A stretch of 64,000 nucleotides of DNA from Dehalococcoidia bacterium (GTDB lineage Bacteria > Chloroflexota > Dehalococcoidia > UBA2979). The position numbers and the translations under genes are program-made. The notes beneath the pieces were generated by a model, which made no database searches, was not told the origin of the DNA, and saw only the letters and a list, made by a program, of their open reading frames with translations. The DNA is taken from contig JALOAL010000015.1 in NCBI GenBank assembly GCA_023228825.1, positions 1-64,000 of the forward strand, given 5' to 3'. Shown one piece after another: positions 16,863 through 24,965 of the stretch (position 1 is the first letter of the stretch; every line of letters begins with the position of its first letter).

Positions 16863-17669
16863 CCGGCGCTCAGTCTAGTGGGGCCGCTGGTAGCGCTCGC
16901 GGCCTGGTGGCCCACGGTGCGCTCCTCGCGCCCGGAACGCTGGCTGTTCTTCTACGTGGCCGGCGTCTACGTCTACACCGTGCTGCGCGCATATGCGGAC
17001 GAGTTCGCCCCGTGGCAGTCCACCTACGTCATCCAGTTTGACGAGGCGCTCTTCGGCGGCACCCTGCCCTCCGTGCAGTTGCAGCGGGCGCTGTTCCGCC
17101 CGTGGGCGCTGGGCTGGGTGGACATGCTGGCGGCCATGGTGCACGCCTCGTTCTTCATCGCCCCGCAGATCGCGCTGGTGGTGGTCTGGCGGCGCTGGCC
17201 CAGCGCGCTGAGGCCGCACGTGCTGAGCGCGCTGATGACGTTCTTCATCGGCCTGGCGCTGTTCTTCCTCGTCCCCACCGTCCCGCCCTGGCTGGCCTCC
17301 TACCAGGGCGAGGTGCGCGGGGTGTACCGCATCATCTCCTTCGTCTTCAACGACCTGGATCAGGCCACCTACCAGACCATGTACGCGGCGCTGGGCGAGC
17401 CGAACTCCGTGGCGGCGGTGCCCTCCATCCACATGGCGATCACCTGCGTGGTCCTGTTCCGCGTGCAGGCGCTGGCGCCCCGCTGGACGTGGGCCGTCGC
17501 CCTCTACACGGCGCTCATGGCTGTCTCGCTGGTCTACCTCGGCGAACATTATGTCTTCGATGTGATGATGGGCGTCCTCATCGCCGGCATCTCCGAGTTT
17601 GTCGTGCGTCGCATGGAGGCTCGCCGGCAGCGCCCCGCATCGGCGCCTGCGCTCGTGGCTTCGCGTTAG
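16797..17669 (+). CDS. PAP2-superfamily membrane phosphatase/phosphotransferase
   Basis: About 290 residues from GTG 16797; ATG 16824 is the other likely start. The first membrane segment 'WLLLLAMAAVLFAG' is followed by five or six more. 'AAVPSIHMAITCVVLF' (P-S-x-H) and 'YLGEHYVFDVMMG' (H-x3-D) are motifs 2 and 3 of the PAP2_3/AUR1-like group. Such enzymes remove phosphate from lipid phosphates or transfer phosphoinositol. In this inositol-lipid locus both a phosphatidylinositol-phosphate phosphatase and an IPC-synthase-like role are possible. The frame upstream of 16797 has no family likeness. Confidence 0.75.
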   Translation: MGAWLLLLAMAAVLFAGTWRIHPALSLVGPLVALAAWWPTVRSSRPERWLFFYVAGVYVYTVLRAYADEFAPWQSTYVIQFDEALFGGTLPSVQLQRALFRPWALGWVDMLAAMVHASFFIAPQIALVVVWRRWPSALRPHVLSALMTFFIGLALFFLVPTVPPWLASYQGEVRGVYRIISFVFNDLDQATYQTMYAALGEPNSVAAVPSIHMAITCVVLFRVQALAPRWTWAVALYTALMAVSLVYLGEHYVFDVMMGVLIAGISEFVVRRMEARRQRPASAPALVASR

Positions 17670-17714
17670 CAGCCAGGAGGTGGACGCTGGCCCGTCTGCG
17701 GACGCCGCGGCGAG

Positions 17715-17727
17715 TATGATGGGGCCG
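17715..17727 (+). promoter_or_regulatory. leaderless-type -10 box of PHP gene
   Basis: TATGAT (17715-17720) followed by exactly seven bases (GGGGCCG) and the ATG. This would be the promoter for the PHP-GT-PT operon, 59 bp after the PAP2 stop. Confidence 0.6.
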
Positions 17728-18561
17728 ATGACCACACCAGCCAGCCCGGCCGTACCGTTCGGGCGTGCCGACCTCCAGATCCACACCTCCCACGGCGACG
17801 GGATGGAAGACGCCCTCGCGATTTTCGAGGCCGTCGAGCGCGCCGCCTTCCTGGACGTGATCGCCATCACCGACCATGACGACGTAGGCGGCGCCCTGGA
17901 GGCGCGCGAGGTCTACGAGCGCCACCGCAACCGCTGGGGCTTCGAACTGATCACCGGCATCGAGGTGACCACGACGCACGGGCACCTGCTGGCGCTGTGG
18001 GTGGACCAGCCCATCCCCTCCTTCAAGTCGCTGGAGGCCACCGTGGCCGCCGTCCACGAGGCCGGCGGCATCGCGGTGGTGCCCCACCCCTTCTCGCTCC
18101 TCACCCGTTCCGTGGGTCGCCGCACGCTGGACCGCGTGATGCGCCTCCCGGCGGAGCAGCGCCCAGACGGCCTGGAGGTGGCGAACACGCTGGCGAAGGG
18201 CTGGCACACAGGCGAACGCGCCCGCGCACGCAACCACAAGGCGTGGCGACTGGCGGAGACTGGCGGCAGCGACGCACACTTCGTCCAGGCCGTGGGCCGC
18301 GCCTATACCCGCTTCCCCGGGACGGACGCCGCCTCCCTGCGGCGGGCGATCGAGGAGCGCCGGACGGAGGGCATCCTGCTGGGCGCCACGCCCTACCACG
18401 CCATTGGCCTCCGCCGCCTGGCCCGCCAGCAGATGCGCGGGCTCGCGGTCACGCCTCGCAAGGTCGGGGGACAGATCTTGCGCGGGACGGTTGTGCCGCG
18501 CGTAACCGCGCAGGCCCGGTCGCTGCGGCAGCGCATCGCGGACATGCGAGCGCGCCCGTGA
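17728..18561 (+). CDS. PHP-domain phosphoesterase
   Basis: 277 residues. 'ADLQIHTSHGDGMED' has the H-x-H and D ligands (H19, H22, D24), 'VIAITDHDDVGGA' has the second ligand group, and 'GIEVTTTHGHLLAL', 'VVPHPF' and 'GGSDAHFVQAVG' complete the trinuclear metal site of PHP (YciV-like) enzymes. Substrates of the family include 5'-phosphate nucleotides, histidinol phosphate and nucleotide pyrophosphates. An inositol or sugar phosphate would suit the context, but this is a guess. Its stop overlaps the next gene's GTG (GTGA). Confidence 0.85.
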   Translation: MTTPASPAVPFGRADLQIHTSHGDGMEDALAIFEAVERAAFLDVIAITDHDDVGGALEAREVYERHRNRWGFELITGIEVTTTHGHLLALWVDQPIPSFKSLEATVAAVHEAGGIAVVPHPFSLLTRSVGRRTLDRVMRLPAEQRPDGLEVANTLAKGWHTGERARARNHKAWRLAETGGSDAHFVQAVGRAYTRFPGTDAASLRRAIEERRTEGILLGATPYHAIGLRRLARQQMRGLAVTPRKVGGQILRGTVVPRVTAQARSLRQRIADMRARP

Positions 18562-19790
18562 AGGTGGCGCTGGTCTCGCCGTACGACTGGCGTCACCCCG
18601 GGGGCGTGAACAGCCACCTGGGGGTGCTGGCCCGCGAACTGCGCGGCCACGGGCACCAGGTGAAGATCCTGGCCCCTTCCAACGAACCGATCGACGACCC
18701 GGACGTGGTCACCCTGGGGCGGCCGTTCCCGGTGGCGGCCTCCGGCAGCGTGGCGCGCATCTCGCTCAACCCGCGCCTGGGACGCCGCGTGGGCGAGGTG
18801 CTCCGCCAGGAGCAGTTTGACGTGGTGCACGTGCACGAACCGCTGATGCCGGTGCTGCCCATCCACGTCCTGCGCCAGTCTCGGGCGGCGAACCCGGACG
18901 TGGTGAACGTGGGTACGTTCCACGCCACTCGAGACGGCGGCAACCGCCTCTACTCCTACAGCCGGCGCCTGCTCAAGCGCTGGTACCGGGAGATCGATGG
19001 CAAGATCGCGGTCTCGCCGCCGGCGGCGCAGTACGTCTCCCGCTACTTTCCCGGCTTCTACAACATCATCCCCAACGGCATCGACATCGAGCACTGGGAC
19101 GACCCGGCCAAGACGCCGCTGTCCGAGTACCAGGACGCCACGAACATCCTCTACGTGGGGCGCGCGGAGAAGCGGAAGGGGCTGGGCGTGCTGATCCGCG
19201 CCTTCAGCATCGTGAACGCCCGCGACCCGGACACCCGCCTGATCGTCGTGGGCCCGGACTCCCGAGCCCGGCGTCGCTTCGAGCAGTCCGTCAGCAACGA
19301 CAAGCGTCGCGGCATCGTCTTCGTGCAGGCGCGCGACGGCGGCGTGCCGTACGACGAGTTGCCTCGCTACCACGCCTCCGCGGACATCTTCTGTTCCCCC
19401 GCCACCGGCCACGAGTCCCAGGGCTACGTGCTGCTGGAGGCCATGGCCGCCGGCCTGCCGGTGGTGGCCTCCAACATTGACGGCTACGCCTCCGTGATCA
19501 CGCACGAGGTGGACGGCCTGCTGGTTCGGCCCAAGGACGCGATGGTGCTCGCGGATGCGCTTACGGCGCTGGTGCGCAACCCTCAGCGTCGGGCCGCCCT
19601 CGCCGTGGAGGGGCGCCAGCGCGTGGAGGAGTACGGGTGGCCTCGGGTGGCGCAGCAGGTCATCTCCTACTACGAGCGACTCCTGGACACGCGCGGGACG
19701 GTGGAGACCTCACGCCGCCAACGCCTGGACGGCCGCCTGGATGGCCACCTGGATGGCCGCCGGGGCGACCCCGTGGGTTCCGCCGAATGA
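18558..19790 (+). CDS. GT4 glycosyltransferase, PimA-like
   Basis: 410 residues from GTG 18558. GT-B fold: N-terminal 'VALVSPYDWRHPGGVNSHLGVLARELRGHGH' and 'FDVVHVHEPLMPVLPI', then the C-terminal donor site 'PNGIDIEHW', 'ILYVGRAEKRKGLGVL' and 'GHESQGYVLLEAMAAGLPVVAS' with the E-x7-E motif. 'DWRHPGGVNSHL' and 'HVHEPLMP' closely resemble mycobacterial PimA, which transfers mannose to phosphatidylinositol. It sits next to a PI/PIP-synthase-like gene as pimA does in actinobacteria. The last ~35 residues (DGRLDGHLDGRRGD region) are encoded by a 12-bp tandem repeat and are not part of the fold. Confidence 0.85.
   Translation: MKVALVSPYDWRHPGGVNSHLGVLARELRGHGHQVKILAPSNEPIDDPDVVTLGRPFPVAASGSVARISLNPRLGRRVGEVLRQEQFDVVHVHEPLMPVLPIHVLRQSRAANPDVVNVGTFHATRDGGNRLYSYSRRLLKRWYREIDGKIAVSPPAAQYVSRYFPGFYNIIPNGIDIEHWDDPAKTPLSEYQDATNILYVGRAEKRKGLGVLIRAFSIVNARDPDTRLIVVGPDSRARRRFEQSVSNDKRRGIVFVQARDGGVPYDELPRYHASADIFCSPATGHESQGYVLLEAMAAGLPVVASNIDGYASVITHEVDGLLVRPKDAMVLADALTALVRNPQRRAALAVEGRQRVEEYGWPRVAQQVISYYERLLDTRGTVETSRRQRLDGRLDGHLDGRRGDPVGSAE
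19724..19759 (+). repeat. 12-bp tandem repeat in the glycosyltransferase tail
   Basis: Three units of CCTGGA(T/C)GGCC(G/A) at 19724, 19736 and 19748, coding LDG(R/H). It extends the C-terminus of the protein and could vary in copy number between strains. Confidence 0.8.
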
Positions 19791-19833
19791 CGCCCAGAGT
19801 CACGCCCAGAGCGACACACGAAACGAGGCGCGC

Positions 19834-20448
19834 GTGACCTCCCTGCTCCCCCGCCGCGCGCCCACCGCCGTGCTCGATCCGATCGTCCGAGTGCTCGCCT
19901 CCGTGGGGGTGACGCCCTTCTGGCTCACGACCGTGGGGTTCCTGGGCAACGTGCTGGCCGCCTGGTTCGTGGTGCAGGGCTGGCTGCTGCCGGCCGGCCT
20001 GGCCGTGCTGTTCTTTAGCGGACTGGACATGCTGGATGGCCACCTGGCGCGCAGCACCGGCACCGCCTCTCGCTTTGGCGCCCTCTACGACTCCACCCTG
20101 GACCGCCTCTCCGAGGCCGCCGTGCTGTTCGGCATCCTCTGGTACTCGCTCGACCTCGGCCACCGCGAGGAGGCGCTGCTCGCGTTCCTCGCCGTCGTCG
20201 GGTCGCTGATGGTCTCTTACGTCCGAGCGCGCTCGGAAGGGCTGCAGATGCCGCTGAAGGACGGGCTGTTCACGCGCTCCGAGCGCGTGGTGCTCACCGG
20301 CGTGGCGCTGCTCTTTGGCTGGGTACGCCTCGCGCTGTGGGTGCTGGCCGTGCTCACCCTGCTGACGGCGGCCCAGCGCACGTGGATCGCCTCGCGGCTG
20401 CTGATCGAGGCAGACCGTGGGGCGGGCGAAGACGGAGGCGCCTTGTGA
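19834..20448 (+). CDS. CDP-alcohol phosphatidyltransferase, probable PI-phosphate synthase
   Basis: 204 residues from GTG 19834 with GAGG before it. The signature is complete: DMLDGHLAR, eight residues, then G-A-L-Y-D-S-T-L-D (D-x2-DG-x2-AR-x8-G-x3-D-x3-D), inside about six membrane spans. Actinobacterial phosphatidylinositol-phosphate synthases have this size and sit next to acyltransferase and pimA genes. With ino1 nearby, CDP-diacylglycerol plus inositol 1-phosphate is the expected reaction. Phosphatidylglycerophosphate synthase is the other possibility. It overlaps the next gene at GTGA. Confidence 0.85.
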   Translation: MTSLLPRRAPTAVLDPIVRVLASVGVTPFWLTTVGFLGNVLAAWFVVQGWLLPAGLAVLFFSGLDMLDGHLARSTGTASRFGALYDSTLDRLSEAAVLFGILWYSLDLGHREEALLAFLAVVGSLMVSYVRARSEGLQMPLKDGLFTRSERVVLTGVALLFGWVRLALWVLAVLTLLTAAQRTWIASRLLIEADRGAGEDGGAL

Positions 20449-21293
20449 GCGCAGTTGCACAGGGCCCGCTCGGCAGGGCCGAACTGGCCGAGATTTCGCG
20501 AGCGCTCCGGGAGCGCATCCGCCTGGGCGTCAGCCTGGAGGTGTGGACGCGCCCGGCCGACGAGATCGTGAGCCCCGAGCGCGACGACGGCCGCCACGCC
20601 GCGGAGACGCTGGCGCTGATGCGCCAGTTGAAGACGCTGCATCCCGCGCTCACCCTCACCCCGTACGACCTGGAGAAGCACGCCTCCCGCGCGGAGGCGG
20701 CCGGCATTGAACACTCGCCCACGGTGGTGCTGCGGGCCGGCGGGCGCTCCGTGCAGATCGTGGGGATGCTCTACGGCCCGCTCTTCCCGCCGATGCTGGA
20801 CATCATGGGCTTCCTCTCCATGGGCCAGACGCCGCTTGCCCCGGAGACGCGCGCCGTGCTGGGAGCGCTCCCCGCGGACGTGCAGGTGGAGGCGTTCCTC
20901 ACGCCGTTCGACCCGTTCTCCGTGCAGATGCTGCCGCTGCTGGGCGCCTTCGCCGTGGACGGCAAACGCGTCCGCCTGCGCATCGTGGAGGCCTCGCAGT
21001 TTCCGGTGCTGGCCGGACAACGGCTGGTGACGGAGGTGCCGCTGCTGGTCATGAACGGCCAGCGATACGCCGGCTACTGGACCGAACAGGAACTGGCCGA
21101 GCAGATCCGGGGGCTGGCGGAGGGCTCGGACGAGAAGGTCATCCGCGCCCGCGTGGTCAGCGCCGAGTACGTCTCCGAGGACGAGGCGCGCCGCATCGCA
21201 ATGGAGCAGGTGCAGGCAGAACAGGCGCAGCAGACGCAGGCCGGTGGCGGCTCGGAGACGTCGAGCGGCCTCTACATTCCGGGCCGCGACTAG
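20445..21293 (+). CDS. tandem thioredoxin-fold (PDO-like) protein without cysteines
   Basis: 282 residues. Two thioredoxin-like halves: 'VSLEVWTRPADEIVSPE...' (1-110) and 'VQVEAFLTPFDPFSVQML' onward (~130-230), the second ending in 'VTEVPLLVMNGQRYAG', the cis-Pro and strand-4 region typical of protein disulfide oxidoreductases. Where a CPxC active site should be, the second half has FDPFS, and the whole protein has no cysteine. It therefore cannot do thiol-disulfide exchange. GTGA overlap puts it in the lipid operon, suggesting a structural or binding role there. The C-terminal tail is Gln/Gly/Ser-rich. Confidence 0.7.
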   Translation: MSAVAQGPLGRAELAEISRALRERIRLGVSLEVWTRPADEIVSPERDDGRHAAETLALMRQLKTLHPALTLTPYDLEKHASRAEAAGIEHSPTVVLRAGGRSVQIVGMLYGPLFPPMLDIMGFLSMGQTPLAPETRAVLGALPADVQVEAFLTPFDPFSVQMLPLLGAFAVDGKRVRLRIVEASQFPVLAGQRLVTEVPLLVMNGQRYAGYWTEQELAEQIRGLAEGSDEKVIRARVVSAEYVSEDEARRIAMEQVQAEQAQQTQAGGGSETSSGLYIPGRD

Positions 21294-21315
21294 CCCCCCG
21301 CGCTCCCGGCCAGCG

Positions 21316-22677
21316 CTACGCCTTCGCGCGCATCAGGCGCATCCCGGCAACACCGAGGCCACCGGCCAGCACCAGGGTGGCCACTCCGATGATCAGCGCC
21401 GTCATCGCCTTCGATGCGCTGCCGCCGTCCGCCGCTCCCACGGTCTCGCCCTCGGCGCCCTCGCCCGGCGATGCCGCGCCATCGCCGCCCGACGAGCCGC
21501 CGGCGACGGAGGTGGGGAGGGTGAGCGGCGCGCGGGTGCCCTCGGCGCCCGGGGTGGTGGTGGCGGCCGCGGAGAACTCGATGGGATCGAGGCCCACGCT
21601 CAGGCGCCACTGGTTGTACAGCCCATCCTGGTCGAAGCCGTAGACATCCAGGAACGCCTGGTCAGTGGTGTTTCCGGCCTTGATCGCGGCGAAGACCTCC
21701 GCGAGTGGTCCCGGCCCGTACGTCTCCACCAGGTAGGCCACCACGGCCCAGGACTGGCCGTAGAACGTGTTCACCAGGGACGCCTGGTTAGAGGGCGCGG
21801 CGAGGTTACGGAGGCGGAGCGTGTTGTCCGTCTGCACCGCGAACTCCACGGCCGTCCGATACCCCGCGCCGGGCGAGGTCTGGGTGTAGACCGCCACGCC
21901 CTCGTCCAGCCATGATGGGGCGCGCGTGAACGGGCCGTCGCCGGCCACCTTGGTCACCAGGTGCGCCGCCTCGTGCCGGGCGACGTCCACGAACGACCCC
22001 AGCGCGTCGTAAATGTGGAGCAGGTCAGAGGACACGCGCGACCCGCCGGTGATGACCTGCGAATCGAAGGTCCCGCCTCGCGCGCGCTGCGCGAGTGCGC
22101 CCTCCGACTCGCGCGGCCAGAGGACGACGCGCACGGGGTAGGGGAGATGCGTGTCCAACAACGCCTCCACGTCCGTGATCGCATCGGACGTGGCTTGCAG
22201 CGCCAGCGCGGCGTCCACCTCGCTGGCGTACCAGTAGACGGTGACGCCGTCCCGCTCCATGGACTGCCACGCGTAGCGGCCGTCCAGGAAGACGAAGGTC
22301 TGGGCCTCGGTGCGCGTCTCTTCGCCCTGGGCGGTGGTGAGTTCCCAGTGGTAGGAGATGCGCGAGCCCACCGGGATGTATGTGGCGCCGGAGTTGGTCT
22401 GGAGGGTGACCTGGAGGTCTCCCTGCCCGCCGGTGGGCACCTGCGCGCGCAGGTCGCCTCCCACGTTGCCGTCCGGGTTCAGCACTCGGTAGGTGAGCAC
22501 GGCGTCCTGCACGGGGTCACCGGAGACGCGGAGGTGGAAGGTGAGCGAGGTCGGATCCGCCGTCTCGATGCGGTCGTCCGATGTCTGCACCGCGGCCGAG
22601 GCGGACGCAACGAGGCCGAGCGCCAGCGCCAGGCCGATCAGGATCGCGGCCAGGGGGAGGCGCCGCGACCTGGTCAT
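21316..22677 (-). CDS. secreted, membrane-anchored gluzincin peptidase (peptidase MA-like)
   Basis: 453 residues. A signal peptide (RRLPLAAILIGLALALGLV, cleavage near ASA) leads into a beta-rich N-terminal domain (30-130), then a metallopeptidase domain with 'VDVARHEAAHLVTK' (HExxH) and 'SWLDEGVAVY' (third ligand Glu). A Ser/Gly/Thr-rich linker and a C-terminal membrane helix 'MTALIIGVATLVLAGGLGVAG' with basic end anchor it outside. This is the peptidase_MA_2 arrangement common in Chloroflexota. The substrate is unknown. Its ATG overlaps the prfB stop, so it is translated from the prfB message. Confidence 0.85.
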   Translation of the reverse strand: MTRSRRLPLAAILIGLALALGLVASASAAVQTSDDRIETADPTSLTFHLRVSGDPVQDAVLTYRVLNPDGNVGGDLRAQVPTGGQGDLQVTLQTNSGATYIPVGSRISYHWELTTAQGEETRTEAQTFVFLDGRYAWQSMERDGVTVYWYASEVDAALALQATSDAITDVEALLDTHLPYPVRVVLWPRESEGALAQRARGGTFDSQVITGGSRVSSDLLHIYDALGSFVDVARHEAAHLVTKVAGDGPFTRAPSWLDEGVAVYTQTSPGAGYRTAVEFAVQTDNTLRLRNLAAPSNQASLVNTFYGQSWAVVAYLVETYGPGPLAEVFAAIKAGNTTDQAFLDVYGFDQDGLYNQWRLSVGLDPIEFSAAATTTPGAEGTRAPLTLPTSVAGGSSGGDGAASPGEGAEGETVGAADGGSASKAMTALIIGVATLVLAGGLGVAGMRLMRAKA

Positions 22678-23802
22678 GCCGCTTCCTCCGTGCCCACCTG
22701 CTGGCGCAGGTAGGCGGCGATGAACGCGTCGATGTCGCCGTCCAGCACGCCCTGCGTGTCTGACGTCTCCACCTCGGTGCGGAGGTCCTTGACCATCTTG
22801 TAGGGGTGGAGGACGTACGAGCGGATCTGGTTCCCCCAGCCCGCTTCCACGTGCTCGCCCTTCAGTTTGGCGCGTTCCGCCTCCACGCGCGCGATCTCCC
22901 GCTCCAGCAGCCGGGACTTCAGGACAGTCATCGCGCTCTCGCGGTTCTGGGCCTGCGACCGTTCGTTCTGACAGGTCACCACGATCCCGGAGGGGATGTG
23001 GGTGATGCGGATGGCGGTGTCGTTCTTCTGGACGTTCTGGCCGCCGTGCCCGGAGGCGCGGTAGGTGTCCACGCGCAGGTCGTCCGACTTGATCTCGATC
23101 TCCACCTCTTCGTCCGCCTCGGGCATCACCTCCACCAGCGCGAAGGTGGTCTGGCGGGTGCCGGCGGAGTTGTAGGGCGAAAGACGCACCAGGCGATGCA
23201 CCCCGCGCTCCGACCGCAGGAGGCCGTACGCGAAGTCACCGTCAATGCGGACCTCCACGGACTTCACGCCTACCTCGTCGCCGGCGCTCAGGGAGAGGAT
23301 TTCCGTCTTGAAGCCGCGCTTCTCCGCCCAGCGCAGGTACATGCGCAGCAGCATCTCTGACCAGTCGTTGGCCTCGGTGCCGCCGGCGCCGGCGTGGATG
23401 GAGAGCAACGCGCTCTTCGCGTCGTACTGACCGCCCAGCGTCAGGCTGACCTCCAGCGCCTCGTAGTCGCGCTCGAGCGTAGCAAGGTCGCCGCGCGCCT
23501 CGTCCAGCAGTGCGTCGCGCTCCTCGCCCTCGGTCTCCTCGATCAGTTCGAGCATGGCCTGCATGTCCTGGGACGCCTGTTCGAGGCGCTGCCAGGTGCT
23601 GATGAGGTCCTCCAGGCGCGAGACAGTGCGCATGACGCTCTGCGCCTTGCTGGGGTTGTCCCAGAGGTCGGGGGCCTGTGCCTCGTCGCGGGCGCGGGCT
23701 AGTTCGTCCTGGCGTGCAGGGAGGTCAAAGTCGCACCTGCACATCCCGCACTCGAGCAAGCAGTTCCGCGACGCGGGCCTTGAGTTCGTCCATGCGATCC
23801 AT
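22674..23802 (-). CDS. prfB: peptide chain release factor 2 with programmed +1 frameshift
   Basis: Zero frame: ATG 23802, 25 codons, then CTT TGA C; +1 slip on CTT continues in the frame that ends at 22674, giving about 375 residues. The RF2 core follows: 'GGQYDAKSALLSIHAGAGGTEANDW', the 'GGQ' catalytic motif in 'RASGHGGQNVQKNDTAIRITHIPSG' and the SPF-type recognition region 'RLVRLSPYNSAGTRQTTFALVEV'. RF2 reads UGA and UAA. The slippery site and an AGGTG element three bases before CTT match the E. coli arrangement, so RF2 shortage should raise frameshifting. The minus-strand ATG at 23793 is a second possible start in the same frame. Confidence 0.95.
23724..23730 (-). promoter_or_regulatory. 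prfB programmed frameshift site
   Basis: CTTTGAC (read on the minus strand), codon 25 CTT followed by in-frame TGA and C. CAGGTG with a CGA codon before CTT provides the internal Shine-Dalgarno at the known stimulatory spacing. Confidence 0.95.
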
Positions 23803-23834
23803 GTTCTCACGCACACGCCCGGAGAGCGACGGGG

Positions 23835-24003
23835 CTACGGCGCCAGCGACCGCCTAGCGTCCTTCAAGACCATGAACGTCTGCATCTGGTCAAGCGGCGA
23901 GGGTCCGAAGCCAAACCGCTCGTAACAGCCGAGTGCATCGTCATCGAGCACCTGCACGAGCAGTGCACATTCGGCACAGCCTCGCAACCCGGGCCAGCGG
24001 TCC
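23835..24003 (-). pseudogene. C-terminal remnant of a GNAT acetyltransferase
   Basis: The open stretch reads '...GCAECALLVQVLDDDALGC', then 'YERFGFGPSPLDQ' and 'FMVLKDARRSL' before a TAG at 23837-23835. ALLV.(A/V)LD..A..(F/C)YERFGF.PSP is the C-terminal part of GNAT enzymes, particularly those of the DUF1778-GNAT toxin type. About 55 codons remain; there is no start or acetyl-CoA-binding motif (Q/RxxGxG/A) before the folD stop at 24004. It lies in the 200-bp gap between folD and prfB and looks like a decayed gene. Confidence 0.6.
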
Positions 24004-24885
24004 CTACCGTTCGCCGGCCATGGCCTTCGCGGCGCGGACGGTGTTCACGAGGAGCATCGCAACGGTCATGGGGCCCACGCCGCCGGGGACCGGGGTGATG
24101 GCGCTGGCTACCTCGCGGGCGGCCTCGTAGTCCACGTCGCCGCTGAGGATGGCGTTGCCCTTCTTCGTGGTGCCCACCTTCGTGGTGCCCACGTCGATGA
24201 CGACGGCGCCCGGCTTGACCATGTCGGCGGTGACGATCTTCGGCTGCCCCATGGCGGTGACCAGGATGTCCGCCTGCCGCGTCACGGCGCCCAGGTCCTT
24301 CGTGCCCGTGTGCGCCATGGTCACCGTGGCGTTCGAGGTGCGGTCCGAGAGCAAGAGGGAGACCGGACGCCCCACCAGCAGCGACCGCCCCACCACCACC
24401 ACGTTCGCCCCGCCCGTCTCGATACCCTCGCGGCGCAGCATCTCCACCACGCCGGAGGGGGTGGCGGCCACGTGCAGCGGCTTGCCCTGCACCAGCAGGC
24501 CCAGGCTCATGGTGGTCAGGCCGTCCACGTCCTTCACCGGCGACACGGCCTCCGTGACCACGTTGGCGTCGATGTGATCGGGGAGCGGCAACTGCACAAA
24601 GAGGCCGTTGACGTCCGGGTCCTGGTCCAGGCGGGCGACCTGGGCCAGCACCTCCTCCAGCGAGGTCGAACCGGGCATGCGCACGGCCTCCGAGCGCATG
24701 CCCACGGAGGCGGCGGCGCGCTCCTTCATGTTCACGTAGACGTGGGAGGCCGGGTCGTCGCCCACCAGGACCACGGCCAGTTTCGGCGCCGGGCGGCCGG
24801 AAGCGGTGAACGCCGCCACGTCTCGAGCCACGTCCGCCTGCACTGCGTCGGCGATAGCCCGCCCGTCGATGATCCGTGCGGTCAT
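24004..24885 (-). CDS. folD: methylene-THF dehydrogenase/cyclohydrolase FolD
   Basis: 293 residues. 'KLAVVLVGDDPASHVYVNMKERAA' has the catalytic Tyr and Lys, 'GLFVQLPLPDHIDANVV' and 'SPVKDVDGLT' are conserved, and 'VVVVGRSLLVGRPVSLLL' is the NADP-binding region. 'TPVPGGVGPMTVAML' closes the protein. It interconverts one-carbon tetrahydrofolates. A 15-bp perfect tandem duplication (24163-24192) encodes VGTTK twice and lengthens a loop by five residues. GGAGGA six bases before the ATG sets the start. Confidence 0.95.
   Translation of the reverse strand: MTARIIDGRAIADAVQADVARDVAAFTASGRPAPKLAVVLVGDDPASHVYVNMKERAAASVGMRSEAVRMPGSTSLEEVLAQVARLDQDPDVNGLFVQLPLPDHIDANVVTEAVSPVKDVDGLTTMSLGLLVQGKPLHVAATPSGVVEMLRREGIETGGANVVVVGRSLLVGRPVSLLLSDRTSNATVTMAHTGTKDLGAVTRQADILVTAMGQPKIVTADMVKPGAVVIDVGTTKVGTTKKGNAILSGDVDYEAAREVASAITPVPGGVGPMTVAMLLVNTVRAAKAMAGER
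24163..24192 (-). repeat. 15-bp tandem duplication inside folD
   Basis: CTTCGTGGTGCCCAC (plus strand) at 24163-24177 and again at 24178-24192, in frame, giving VGTTKVGTTK in the protein. Confidence 0.9.
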
Positions 24886-24952
24886 GGCGTCCTCCTCGGG
24901 GTGCCGCGGCGCGTGCTCGTGTCAGAAGGGCGAGTATGACACGGCCACGTGC

Positions 24953-24965
24953 TAGATTCGCCCGC
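24953..24965 (+). promoter_or_regulatory. leaderless-type -10 box of acpS
   Basis: TAGATT (24953-24958), seven bases and GTG. CATACT on the other strand (about 24934-24939) could be the -10 of the divergent folD. Confidence 0.6.
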
